Below, one piece after another: positions 17,031 through 25,703 of a DNA stretch of 64,000 nt. The position numbers and the translations under genes were made by a program. Positions within the stretch are counted from its first letter, which is position 1; every line of letters begins with the position of its first letter. Under the pieces are notes generated by a model. The model saw nothing but the letters and a program-made list of their open reading frames with translations. It searched no databases and was not told the DNA's origin. Origin of the DNA: Fibrobacter sp. UBA7003 (GTDB lineage: Bacteria > Fibrobacterota > Fibrobacteria > Fibrobacterales > Fibrobacteraceae); assembly GCA_002449765.1 (NCBI GenBank), contig DJXN01000005.1:55234-119233 (forward strand). Reading direction: 5' to 3'.

Positions 17031-17343
17031 ATTTTCCGCCGGGGAGCACCCATCAAGTATTAAAAAAAATATACATTAATTACATCAAAAAAGGATGCCA
17101 TTTTCTGCCGTAAACCGAATCAGAGAAAAAAAATGCCAAAAAAGGAACACTTCCGCATTTCAATCGTTTTTACGTATAGATAGGGTTTTCCCTGTCCGCC
17201 TTTGCGGGGGCGTTCCCGCAATAAAAGAGAAAATGCTCCGAGAGCTCGGGAAACTATAGTCCCTGGGACAATCCGTTCGTTTAACAGATATTAGCGAAAA
17301 AGCCCCGGCATCAGCCAGGGTTTTTCAAATTACGAGGAAAGCA
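17031..17343. other. Intergenic region between the PEGA gene and nrdG
   Basis: No coding sequence. It holds a possible promoter for the PEGA/FISUMP operon (TATATT on the complement at about 17068-17073), a GC hairpin near 17198-17220 with no clear T run, and the nrdG terminator. Confidence 0.5.
17297..17325 (-). terminator. nrdG operon terminator
   Basis: Stem CCCTGGC / GCCGGGG with one mismatch, followed on the complement by CTTTTT, 18 nt after the nrdG stop. Confidence 0.65.
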
Positions 17344-17904
17344 CTACACCATGGGAGCGAATTCCGGATGTTCTTCCATTTCCTGTAGCTGGAGCTGGTG
17401 CAACACAGCACGGCCCTCGACAAGGCTCTTCTGCACGTCGATGATACGCTGGTTGCTTGAGCCGCGGAACTTGAGTTCGAGCGACTTCTTCGCCATGACG
17501 AACGGACCGTCGATAAGGATATCGGCAAACGAAAGAAGTTCCAGTAAATCCGGTTTTTCTTCCCAGTGCTGCTGCAGATACTCGAACGTGTAACCCGTAA
17601 AGATGACAAGGTTGAGTCCGCGTTCCTTGATTTCGCGGGCAAGCGGGATAAGCGCCGCCGCCTGGTCCATCGGGTCTCCGCCACTGAAGGTGATTCCGTC
17701 CAGGAGCGGGTTTTCGTCGATCATCGAGAGGATTTCTTCGATATCAATAAAATGACCCCCGTTGAAATCGTGGGTCTGGGGATTCTGGCACCCGGGGCAG
17801 TTGTGATGGCACCCCTGGGTAAAGATGGTCATGCGGATCCCGGGACCGTCCACGAAGGATTCGGGCTCGATTCCGGCAATCCGCAAGCGCGGGTATTCGT
17901 CCAT
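17344..17904 (-). CDS. nrdG: Anaerobic ribonucleoside-triphosphate reductase activating protein
   Basis: 186 residues. A radical SAM enzyme that makes the glycyl radical on NrdD using S-adenosylmethionine. The cluster motif CHHNCPGC (Cys32, Cys36, Cys39) follows GPGIRMTIFTQG, and TFSGGDPMDQ is the usual SAM-side motif. Length is typical of the family. It starts 1 nt after the stop of the 48-residue glycyl-radical gene, consistent with tight coupling in an nrdD - small protein - nrdG operon. Confidence 0.93.
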   Translation of the reverse strand: MDEYPRLRIAGIEPESFVDGPGIRMTIFTQGCHHNCPGCQNPQTHDFNGGHFIDIEEILSMIDENPLLDGITFSGGDPMDQAAALIPLAREIKERGLNLVIFTGYTFEYLQQHWEEKPDLLELLSFADILIDGPFVMAKKSLELKFRGSSNQRIIDVQKSLVEGRAVLHQLQLQEMEEHPEFAPMV

Positions 17905-17905
17905 A

Positions 17906-18052
17906 TTATACGCTGTGCTTTACGCGGTCGTTGACTTCGGCGCGCTTCGCGTTATTGAAGCGGTCGACTGTTCCCACGAGGTAGCCCGTGATGCGGCGGA
18001 TGCGTTCGAAGCAAACGCCTTCTCCATACAGATTCATTTCTCTTTCTGACAT
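17906..18052 (-). CDS. Separate glycyl-radical domain of class III ribonucleotide reductase (48 residues)
   Basis: Small gene read from the complement: ATG at 18052 preceded by AAGGAG with a 6-nt spacer, stop at 17906-17908. The product contains FERIRRITGYLVG followed by DRFNNAK and ends DRVKHSV. This matches the C-terminal glycyl-radical loop of NrdD proteins (consensus R-[VI]-[CT]-G-Y), with Gly23 as the predicted radical site. NrdD encoded just upstream (36-nt gap) ends soon after its zinc-binding cysteines and lacks this motif. I infer that the two polypeptides together make the active reductase and that NrdG activates this one. Confidence 0.85.
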   Translation of the reverse strand: MSEREMNLYGEGVCFERIRRITGYLVGTVDRFNNAKRAEVNDRVKHSV

Positions 18053-18088
18053 TTTTCACTCCTTGATAGTTTGTTTTAATTCCTGTGA

Positions 18089-20419
18089 TTAGCGGATGCC
18101 CTTGAACGCCGGCATTCCCGGGTAGAGCCTGCGCAATTCCTTCAGTTTCTCTTCCGAGATGGCATGGCCATCGCTACGTCCGCAACGGGGGCAGCTGTCG
18201 CCGATAACGCCCACGAAGCCGCAGACGGGGTCGCGGTCAACCGGGTGGTTGATGGAGCCGTAGCCGATGCCCGACTTCGCCATGTGATGCACAATCTTTT
18301 CGAAGGCATCGAGGTTCTGCGTCGGGTCGCCGTCGAGTTCCACGTAGCTGATGTGGCCCGCGTTGGTGAGCGCGTGGTAGGGGGCTTCGAGCGAAATCTT
18401 CTTGAACGCCGAAATCTTGTAGTACACCGGCACGTGGAACGAGTTGGTGTAGTAGTCACGGTCAGTGACGCCCTTGATTTCGCCGAACTTCTTCTTGTCC
18501 ATGCGCACGAAGCGGCCAGAAAGGCCTTCGGCAGGCGTTGCGAGCAAGCTGAAGTTGAGGCCGAGGCGCTTGGATTCCTTGTCGCAGAAGTCACGCATGT
18601 GGCCCACAATCTTGAGGCCAAGCTGCTGGGATTCCTCGGATTCGCCATGGTGCTTGCCCGTGAGCATCACGAGTGTTTCGGCAAGGCCGATAAAGCCGAT
18701 GGAGAGCGTGCCGTGCTTGATGACTTCGCCCACCGTATCTTCCCAGCCGAGCTTCTCGGAATCGATCCACACGCCCTGGCCCATGAGGAACGGGAAGTTC
18801 TTTACCTTGCGGCGGCTCTGGACGGCGAAACGTTCCATAAGCTGGTCGCTCACAAGCTGCATCATGCGGTCGAGTTCCTTGAAGAACAGGTCCACGGACT
18901 TCATCTTGATGGCGATACGCGGAAGGTTGATGGAGGTAAAGCTCAGGTTGCCACGGCCATACGAAATCTCGCGGGTCGGGTCGTAGTTGTTGCCGATGAC
19001 GCGCGTGCGGCAGCCCATGTAGGCGATTTCGGTTTCCGGGTGGCCTTCCTTATAATACTGGAGGTTGTAGGGCGCATCCTGGAAGCTGAAGTTCGGGAAC
19101 AGGCGCTTCGCGCTCACGCGACAGGCGAGCTTGAACAGGTCATAGTTCGGGTCGCCCGGATTGAGGCTGATGCCTTCCTTCACGCGGAAAATCTGGATCG
19201 GGAAAATAGCCGTCTCGCCACCGCCCAAGCCTTCTTCGGTGGTGAGAAGCAGGTTACGCATAGCCATGCGAGCTTCGGGCTCGGTACACATACCGTAGTT
19301 GATGCTGGAGAACGGAGTCTGGGCACCGGCACGGCTGTGCATGGAGTTCAGGTTATGAACGAAAGCTTCCATAGCCTGGAAGGTTGCCTTGTCGGTTTCT
19401 TCGTAAGCCATCTTCTCGGCAAACTTCTGGGCCTTCATCACGATTTCGGTATCGAAGGTCTTGGAAAGTTCGCGGGCTTCCGCTTCCACGAACTTCTCGT
19501 TCGGCACGAGCGTCGCGACCATGCCCATCTCCGCCATTTCGGCGTGGAGCTTCTTCACCACCGGCTGGATTTCTTCTTCGGTCTTGCCGGTAAGGAGGAT
19601 GAGAGCCTTCACCATGTTCGAGAGGTAGGCCTTGCGATAGGTAATGCGCACGCCGTCGGCCATGGCATAGTCGAAGTTCGGAATGGACTGACCGCCGTGC
19701 TGGTCGTTCTGGTTACTTTGTATGGCAATCGCCGCGAGGGCCGCATAGCTGCGGATGTCCTTCGGTTCGCGGAGATGACCGTGCCCCGTATTGAAGCCGT
19801 TCTTGAAGAGCTTCTTCAGGTCGATCTGGCAGCACGTCATGGTAAGGGAATAGAAATCCAGATCGTGGATATGGATATCGCCTTCCATGTGGGCGCGGCT
19901 ATGCTCGGGCTTGAGCATCATCATCGTGTAGAAGTGCTTGGCGGATTCGCTACCGTACTTGAGCATGGTGCCCATGGCGGTATCGCCGTCAATGTTCGCG
20001 TTTTCGCGCTTGAGGTCGGATTCCTTCGCGGAGCTGAACGTGATGTCACGGAGCGTGTGCATGAGGCGCGTGTTGACTTCGCGGATGCGGGTGCGTTCGG
20101 CACGGTAAAGGATGTAGCTCTTGGCCGTATCGGCATAGTTGTTGTCGGTAAGGGCCTTTTCGACGGCGTCCTGGATTTCTTCGATATCCGGCTTGGTCTT
20201 GCCTTCGGCCTCGAGGCGGCCCACCGCATAGGCGGCTACCTTCAGGGCAGTACTGCTCAAAATGTCTTCTTGGCCAAGGAGGTCCATCTGCTCCTGGGAG
20301 GCCTTGATTTGGTCCTTGAGTTCACCCGATGCGCGGAAAGCCTTAACAATGGCGTCTGCAATCTTCTCGATGTTGAACGGCATTTCGCGGCCGTCGCGCT
20401 TCTTGACTGTAAAAATCAT
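18089..20419 (-). CDS. nrdD: Anaerobic (class III) ribonucleoside-triphosphate reductase, large chain
   Basis: 776 residues from the ATG at 20419 (a GTG one codon earlier is also possible). It reduces NTPs to dNTPs under anaerobic conditions. The N-terminal about 90 residues are an ATP-cone allosteric domain (VKKRDGREMPFNIEKIADAIVKAF). The barrel includes TMTCCQIDLKKLFKNGFNTGHG and SSINYGMCTEPEARM. A zinc-binding end (DPVCGFVGVIGDSCPRCGRSDG) is followed by only about 28 residues with no RxxGY glycyl-radical motif. That motif is on the next small gene instead. Two NrdR-like boxes and a promoter lie upstream. Confidence 0.93.
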   Translation of the reverse strand: MIFTVKKRDGREMPFNIEKIADAIVKAFRASGELKDQIKASQEQMDLLGQEDILSSTALKVAAYAVGRLEAEGKTKPDIEEIQDAVEKALTDNNYADTAKSYILYRAERTRIREVNTRLMHTLRDITFSSAKESDLKRENANIDGDTAMGTMLKYGSESAKHFYTMMMLKPEHSRAHMEGDIHIHDLDFYSLTMTCCQIDLKKLFKNGFNTGHGHLREPKDIRSYAALAAIAIQSNQNDQHGGQSIPNFDYAMADGVRITYRKAYLSNMVKALILLTGKTEEEIQPVVKKLHAEMAEMGMVATLVPNEKFVEAEARELSKTFDTEIVMKAQKFAEKMAYEETDKATFQAMEAFVHNLNSMHSRAGAQTPFSSINYGMCTEPEARMAMRNLLLTTEEGLGGGETAIFPIQIFRVKEGISLNPGDPNYDLFKLACRVSAKRLFPNFSFQDAPYNLQYYKEGHPETEIAYMGCRTRVIGNNYDPTREISYGRGNLSFTSINLPRIAIKMKSVDLFFKELDRMMQLVSDQLMERFAVQSRRKVKNFPFLMGQGVWIDSEKLGWEDTVGEVIKHGTLSIGFIGLAETLVMLTGKHHGESEESQQLGLKIVGHMRDFCDKESKRLGLNFSLLATPAEGLSGRFVRMDKKKFGEIKGVTDRDYYTNSFHVPVYYKISAFKKISLEAPYHALTNAGHISYVELDGDPTQNLDAFEKIVHHMAKSGIGYGSINHPVDRDPVCGFVGVIGDSCPRCGRSDGHAISEEKLKELRRLYPGMPAFKGIR

Positions 20420-20494
20420 CACCTATCCTTCAAATCCCTTAACTAAGCCCTAGTCAAAAGACGTTTGTTCAAAATAAGCCTGTTTTCCTTTTTT

Positions 20495-20543
20495 CTACTA
20501 TATCTTGTGTTCAACACCAAACCAATAACACAAGATATAGACA
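20495..20543 (-). promoter_or_regulatory. Pair of NrdR-like boxes over the nrdD promoter
   Basis: Two inverted copies of ACACAAGATATAG lie at 20495-20510 (on the complement) and 20528-20543 (on the plus strand), with starts 33 bp apart, about three helical turns. Against the known NrdR consensus ACACWATATMTWGTGT they match 13 and 12 of 16 positions. On the complement, TTGGTT, a 17-nt spacer and TATAGT form a promoter whose -10 overlaps the proximal box. NrdR is a zinc/ATP-cone repressor of ribonucleotide reductase genes, so this probably controls nrdD-nrdG. Confidence 0.75.
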
Positions 20544-20605
20544 TAAGATAATAAAAAGATTTTGGAAATGGGAACTTTTTTTCATAAATTCCCGTAATTT
20601 TTTTG

Positions 20606-20759
20606 TAATATAGAGGCAAACTATCAACACGGCCCCAAAACCGGAATCCGGACCACCACCGCAGGTCGGGTTTCGAGTGGTCCAAGTCCCTATTGCACAA
20701 ACATTTAGCTGTTTCCGGAGCGTAAAAAATCTATTCACACCCCAAAAAGGGGCTTTTTT
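20606..20759 (+). ncRNA. Candidate plus-strand small RNA of about 140 nt
   Basis: A plus-strand terminator lies at 20740-20759, but every gene between tRNA-Gly and this point is on the complement, so it must end a local transcript. A TAATAT box (20606-20611) could start it at about 20618. Between them, GGACCAC (20650-20656) pairs with GTGGTCC (20677-20683) around an inner CCG/CGG, and CCGG-AAT-CCGG (20641-20651) forms an alternative hairpin. No long plus-strand reading frame fits. It does not contain the signature of 4.5S, tmRNA, RNase P or a riboswitch I know. Confidence 0.5.
20740..20759 (+). terminator. Orphan plus-strand terminator
   Basis: CCCC, five A, GGGG and then C followed by six T. 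There is no T run on the complement side, so it works only in the plus direction. Confidence 0.75.
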
Positions 20760-20808
20760 CACAAAACCGAGTTGACAAGCTGCCGCAGCCGAGCGGTATT
20801 CTTGGAGG

Positions 20809-22218
20809 CTATTTTATCTCGGCCATGATGGCCAAATACGCCGAGACGGAGACGGAATCGGCGATATTCATCTTGGATTCCGAAGAACCTGCCATCAGTA
20901 TGTCATACGCCGGCAAGGACTTTCCCCTGGCCTTGCGCAAAGAAAGGTCGTTGTAGCGAGCACCGAGAACGGTCCCGCCAAACTCGTCTAAGGGCTTGTT
21001 GCTCACCGCAACGACCTTGCCCAAGGAACCGCCAAAGCCCTCGACAATCGCCTTGGCGCGCGCCATCGCCTTTTTCCCAGCAATGTTTACGACCTGCACC
21101 CTGAGCGAATCCTCGTTCTTCAGAACAGGCTCGGCTTTAAACACGTTAACGTTTTCTAGACCGACAATTCCATCCAGGAACGCACCGGCGGCGTCCTTGG
21201 ATGTAAAGTTGACCGTAACCCTCTGGGTCGCCAAAAAGACATTCTTGGACGATTCGTTGCCGTAAAACTCGTACTTCTGCTTTTTGCGCAGCGTCATGGA
21301 CTGCGCCTCTATCTCCGATTCGGCAACGCCAAGGCCTTTCGCCATCTGCACCACATCGCCACGACGCACATTCATCTGCTTAAAAAGCTGTTCCTTGTCA
21401 GTTCCATCGAACATGATATTCGCGATTACGACAAACTTGTCTGCAAGAAACTTCTTGTGCTCGACCTGGACAACGCGAACATACGACTTCCCGCTACTTT
21501 CCATACCATCCAGGGAAAGCGTCGCCATAAGCGATGCCGACACCTCCACGGAATCCGAGGAACTCAACTTTTCCACTTCCGAAGAGCCTTCCACGGAAAT
21601 CACCTTCCCGATATTCGCGCCAACACTCTGCGCGTTCACTTCGGCCTGGCGGGACGCCTTTTTGCAGGCGCTCTTGATAACGTCAACCTCTAGCGTTTCG
21701 GCATTCTTGAGCCGCGACTGCGTGGACACGTTATCGACAAACGCAAAACTGGCCAAGTCGAATTCCAGGGAATCGGATTCCTGCTTGCTATGCGAAATAA
21801 CCTTTACCATCTGCGATGCCGTATACCCCAGAAAAAACCTCTTGCCCTTTGCATAATCCCATTCCTTCTCGAGCGACGTGCTGAGAAGTTCGTACCCCTG
21901 CGGGCCTACGGAATGCTTCTGCAGCAGGGCGAGAATCTTTTCACGGCTCTCGTTCAAGCGCTTGTAAGCGACATCCTTGTTCTTGTCCTTCAGAACCATC
22001 TTGAAACTGGTGACATACTCGTCGGCGAGAAAGTTCTTCGTCTCCTCGCTCGAGACGGTCACGCCACCTAAAGACTGTCCCTCCTGTTCCGGAGCCGGTT
22101 CCAGGGACGATACCTTCGTTTGTGCAGAAATGTCGGAGGCGCGCCCGATACTGAGTGAAAGTACGAGGCACACGAACGCAAGCACGATGATGACGACGTA
22201 TGATACTTTGTTCTGCAT
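20809..22218 (-). CDS. SIMPL-domain (DUF541) exported protein with two tandem domains
   Basis: 469 residues. One N-terminal membrane segment (VSYVVIIVLAFVCLVLSLSIG) could be a signal anchor. Two SIMPL-like regions follow, about 60-235 and 255-465, each ending in an 'A..A..A..GGxLGKVxxV' segment (ARAKAIVEGFGGSLGKVVAVSN in the second). SIMPL proteins are periplasmic or surface proteins of poorly defined function; some are linked to oxidative stress. It is the last gene of a complement-strand run that includes the symporter, a diguanylate cyclase and LptFG, but 117 nt separate it from the symporter. Confidence 0.75.
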   Translation of the reverse strand: MQNKVSYVVIIVLAFVCLVLSLSIGRASDISAQTKVSSLEPAPEQEGQSLGGVTVSSEETKNFLADEYVTSFKMVLKDKNKDVAYKRLNESREKILALLQKHSVGPQGYELLSTSLEKEWDYAKGKRFFLGYTASQMVKVISHSKQESDSLEFDLASFAFVDNVSTQSRLKNAETLEVDVIKSACKKASRQAEVNAQSVGANIGKVISVEGSSEVEKLSSSDSVEVSASLMATLSLDGMESSGKSYVRVVQVEHKKFLADKFVVIANIMFDGTDKEQLFKQMNVRRGDVVQMAKGLGVAESEIEAQSMTLRKKQKYEFYGNESSKNVFLATQRVTVNFTSKDAAGAFLDGIVGLENVNVFKAEPVLKNEDSLRVQVVNIAGKKAMARAKAIVEGFGGSLGKVVAVSNKPLDEFGGTVLGARYNDLSLRKARGKSLPAYDILMAGSSESKMNIADSVSVSAYLAIMAEIK

Positions 22219-22335
22219 AGGGCACTCCTTTTTGAGATTTCCTTTTCAATCTACACAAAAAAGAATCCCAAAAACAACGGCTCTCGGGCAAAAAGAATTT
22301 TACCGGTTCTTATAGTCTAAACTAGAATATGGCTT

Positions 22336-23805
22336 TTATTTCTTTGCAAGCAGCATCGCAGAGAACTTCAGCACGACCGCGACGAGCACGGTGGTCGTCA
22401 TGCTGATGAACGGCATCCACGGCCAGCTGAAGATTCCACCAAGAACCGCAGGCACACCAAAGGCGGGAATGCCTTGAATAAGCACGAGACTCCCCATGCC
22501 GCAAACGACGGCAACAATCACCTGCCAGCTCTTGAGGCCCTTCACGAAGAACGCGAGCAGGAACATGCCGAGGAGCGGGCCTGTAAAGAGTCCGGTAAAG
22601 AAGAGCGCATTCTTGAGGAGGCTCCCCTGCTGCGTCGCGGCAAACAGAGCGAAAAACACGCCGAGCACGCCCCACACGACCGTCCAGATTTTAGCACGTT
22701 TGAGCCCGCCCATTCCGGTAGATTCGTCCCAGCCGAGAAAATCCCGTTCGGATGTATTGCTGAGCGAATTGATGGAACTGGAAAGGCTGCTCATGGCGGC
22801 GGCACAGATGGCGGCGACAATCAAGCCGGTCACGCCTACCGGAAGCCCGTTTACGATAAAATAAGGGAATACATCGTTCTGGCCGACGCTCTCGGGAAGG
22901 GCGGCAACATGCGAAACCTTGTAATACACATAGAGTGCAGCACCTACCCAGTAGAAAAGAATCGAGACGAAGCAACCAAGCACCATCGAGAGGATACTGG
23001 AACGGTTTGCCGCCTTCACGTCCTTGCAGCTCAGATAACGTTGTACAAACTGCTGGTCGCATCCGCGGATAGCAATTTCGAGAATGGCATAAGCAAAGCC
23101 CGCCGAGACAAGCGTGCGCGCATTGGAAACATCAAGACTTGCGTCCCACCACTTTGTCTTGCCCGCCGCGCTCGCAAGGGCAGCCATTTCGCCGAAACCG
23201 CCAACCGCATTCGAGATAAGCACGAGCACCAGGACGCCGCCGCCGAAAAACACACAGAACTGCATCACGTCGGTCCAAATGACCGCCTTGATTCCGCCAA
23301 ACCACGTGTAGAAAATCGCGACCGCAGCGCTTACCACGATAGCCAGTTTAAGGTCGATGTGGAGGATTTGCGCAAGCACAAGCGACGGCGCATAGAGCAA
23401 AATTCCCGTGCGCAGCAGCAAGTGCAGGCTGTAGAAAACAGCCGCAAGACGACGCACCGTCTTCGAGCCAAACCGCACCTCGAAAAGTTCGTATGCACTG
23501 GAAATGCCCGACGTGCGGAAACGCGGGATAAACACGAAACCCACGACGACGATACTCAGGAGAGCTCCTATCTGGAACATGAGGAACGTCATGTTGTCGC
23601 CGTACACGTCGGCGGGCGCACCGAGGAAAGTCGTCGCGCTTACGGAAGTAGCGATGAGGCTAATGCCCACGGCGACCCACGGAATGGATCCGCCACCGAA
23701 CATATATTCCTTGAGGTTCTTGTTGCCACGGGAAACCCAGAGACCAATAAGCAGAGAAAGCAGCAGGTATGCCGCAAGAACAAGCCAGTCAACAGCGGTA
23801 AACAT
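22336..23805 (-). CDS. Sodium:solute symporter family transporter
   Basis: 489 residues and about 13 hydrophobic helices, normal for the SSS family. Recognisable segments are SLLIGLWVSRGNKNLKEYMFGGGSIPWVAVGISLIATSVSATTFLGAP near the N-terminus and RGCDQQFVQRYLSCKDVKAANRSSI in the middle, typical of symporters that drive uptake of sugars, amino acids or carboxylates with sodium. The substrate cannot be told from sequence alone. It starts 9 nt after the stop of the diguanylate cyclase gene, so the two are probably cotranscribed. Confidence 0.88.
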   Translation of the reverse strand: MFTAVDWLVLAAYLLLSLLIGLWVSRGNKNLKEYMFGGGSIPWVAVGISLIATSVSATTFLGAPADVYGDNMTFLMFQIGALLSIVVVGFVFIPRFRTSGISSAYELFEVRFGSKTVRRLAAVFYSLHLLLRTGILLYAPSLVLAQILHIDLKLAIVVSAAVAIFYTWFGGIKAVIWTDVMQFCVFFGGGVLVLVLISNAVGGFGEMAALASAAGKTKWWDASLDVSNARTLVSAGFAYAILEIAIRGCDQQFVQRYLSCKDVKAANRSSILSMVLGCFVSILFYWVGAALYVYYKVSHVAALPESVGQNDVFPYFIVNGLPVGVTGLIVAAICAAAMSSLSSSINSLSNTSERDFLGWDESTGMGGLKRAKIWTVVWGVLGVFFALFAATQQGSLLKNALFFTGLFTGPLLGMFLLAFFVKGLKSWQVIVAVVCGMGSLVLIQGIPAFGVPAVLGGIFSWPWMPFISMTTTVLVAVVLKFSAMLLAKK

Positions 23806-23814
23806 AAATCGGGG

Positions 23815-25695
23815 TTACGCCTTGAGCGATGAAGTTAGGACCGGGATGTCGTCGTCCGTTTCGGGAGCAGGCTCAAGCGGCAATTCCGTATACTGGATAA
23901 CCTGATTTCGACCACCTTCTTTCGCCTTGTAGAGCGCCTGGTCCGCATAGGTTACCGCCTTCTTCATGTCGTGGAATTCCGGAGTCACGAGGAAGGCGCC
24001 AATACTCACCGTCACGCGGAGCGGGTCCTGCTGATGTACATCGAATTCGAGCTTCATCACCGCATGGCGGATTCGTTCGGCGGTTTCGATCATGCCCTCG
24101 GGAGTCGTGTCGATGAGGCCCACAACAAATTCCTCGCCGCCGTAGCGAGCAACGACATCGATTTCCTTGCGGATTTCTCCACTGATAGCACCAGCGATTC
24201 CCTTGATGACCACGTCACCAATCGGATGGCCGTAAGTGTCGTTCACGCTCTTGAAGTGGTCGATGTCCATCATCAAGACGCCAATGTTATACTTCTGGCG
24301 GTCAGCGCGAATCTTTTCGGTACGCAAATTCTCGTGCAACGTGCGGTGGTTGATAAGGCCCGTAAGGCCGTCGCGGGTTGCCAGATCCTTGCCGCGTTCG
24401 AACTGGCAGGCACGCGCATAGGCAAACCCGGCGACCCCCGCAAACGCCTTGAGCAAGTTCATCTCGTGCTCAGTATAGCGGTCGCTCTTGCGACTTTCGA
24501 GGCAAATAGCGAGCTCCGCCTGTTCCGTGTTCGCATCCGAAGGCACCGGCATTACGAACAGCTGGCGGATTTCCATGTTCTTCTTTTCCTGGTTGTCGAT
24601 ACGCGGGATATAGGCGTTGAACGAGGACTGGTTGAAGGTGCGTTCTACAGGGCGGTTGTGGTAGAGCGCGAGAATCGCGAGCCCCTTGTCCGAAAGCGAG
24701 AACTTCTTGCCAAAGAACTGGTCGGCATCGATTCCGTCGCAGCAGACCACATGGCCGACACGTTCCTGGTGAAGGTTGTTGTCGTCCTGCTTGTCGAGGG
24801 CAAGGAGCATCATGCGGTCAAACGGGATATTCCCCTTGACATACTCGAAAATCTGGTGGTAAATATCCTTGACCGTCATGTTCTTGAAGAACTGATGCTG
24901 ATAGTGGTAAAGGACGCTGAACTGCTGCTGCTCGATGTAGTTCTTGGCGGAAGCGAAACTCTTGAAGTAGAGGGCGTAGAGCGTACTTGCGATATAGGTA
25001 AGCGCCTGCGCCGTCTGCTGGCCGAACGCATTGGGATAGAGCGAGTCCATCACGAGCGCCCCCACACGATTTTTGCTCCTGTCGAGCATGGGAACCGCCA
25101 CCAGGGACTTGATCATCGGATTGTCGATGTAGTAGAGCAGGCTCTTGCCGCCAGAAAGGTCTCCTTCGAGAAGGCGGTTCACGTCAAGGCGGAACAGCTG
25201 GCTGATAAGTCCGGAATTCTCGGTAATCTTCACATCGGTCGCCACCTGCGCGTTCGGGTCGGTGCTTGCGTAGGCACGGATTCCCCATTCCTTCATGGAA
25301 TTGAGCGGAGAGAAAACCACAACCGTATGGACATTGGGGACAACCCGCTTGAGCCCTTCGAGCATATCGCCAAACGCCTTTTTCACGTCGGCATCGGCCC
25401 GCGCCCACACCTGGTTCACGCGGAGGGTGGAACCAGGCTCGTTGTAGTCGGCGGCAGAGTCATCGAAGGAATTTTTTAGTTCGGGGGTTACAGCGGGGGC
25501 TATCCCCGTCGCGCGCATGGCGCGGGTCACCACCGGAAGCGAGGCCGTCTTACCGCCCGGAACCCGGGGCAAGTTCATATAGCCGAGCGCGGCGGCGACA
25601 CCGGCAAACGGAATCAGGAACAGGAGAAGCCCGCCCTGGAACGAAAGTCCCAGCAGCAATCCTGCAACGACAAACAAAATTATGGACATCAGCAT
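23815..25695 (-). CDS. GAF-GGDEF diguanylate cyclase
   Basis: 626 residues. Two N-terminal hydrophobic segments (about 3-45) are membrane anchors. Two GAF-like sensory regions follow (about 100-245 and 265-420), then a GGDEF domain (about 450-605) with an intact active site GGEEF at 519-523, so it should make cyclic di-GMP from two GTP. The product-inhibition I-site position reads KEID instead of RxxD, so allosteric inhibition may be weak or lost. It sits between lptG and the symporter with gaps of 8 and 9 nt, linking a second-messenger enzyme to envelope genes. Confidence 0.9.
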   Translation of the reverse strand: MLMSIILFVVAGLLLGLSFQGGLLLFLIPFAGVAAALGYMNLPRVPGGKTASLPVVTRAMRATGIAPAVTPELKNSFDDSAADYNEPGSTLRVNQVWARADADVKKAFGDMLEGLKRVVPNVHTVVVFSPLNSMKEWGIRAYASTDPNAQVATDVKITENSGLISQLFRLDVNRLLEGDLSGGKSLLYYIDNPMIKSLVAVPMLDRSKNRVGALVMDSLYPNAFGQQTAQALTYIASTLYALYFKSFASAKNYIEQQQFSVLYHYQHQFFKNMTVKDIYHQIFEYVKGNIPFDRMMLLALDKQDDNNLHQERVGHVVCCDGIDADQFFGKKFSLSDKGLAILALYHNRPVERTFNQSSFNAYIPRIDNQEKKNMEIRQLFVMPVPSDANTEQAELAICLESRKSDRYTEHEMNLLKAFAGVAGFAYARACQFERGKDLATRDGLTGLINHRTLHENLRTEKIRADRQKYNIGVLMMDIDHFKSVNDTYGHPIGDVVIKGIAGAISGEIRKEIDVVARYGGEEFVVGLIDTTPEGMIETAERIRHAVMKLEFDVHQQDPLRVTVSIGAFLVTPEFHDMKKAVTYADQALYKAKEGGRNQVIQYTELPLEPAPETDDDIPVLTSSLKA

Positions 25696-25703
25696 CCGAC
25701 CCT

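Noticed and set aside
17906..18088. Frameshift splitting nrdD from its radical loop
   Set aside because: The gap contains a stop, 36 untranslated bases, a good ribosome site and a new ATG, so a separate gene is more likely.
20443..20700. 85-residue complement-strand frame upstream of nrdD
   Set aside because: It overlaps the NrdR-like boxes and the small-RNA interval and has no ribosome site or recognizable composition.
20423..20740. Riboswitch in the nrdD leader
   Set aside because: No cobalamin, SAM or other riboswitch signature was recognised on the complement strand.
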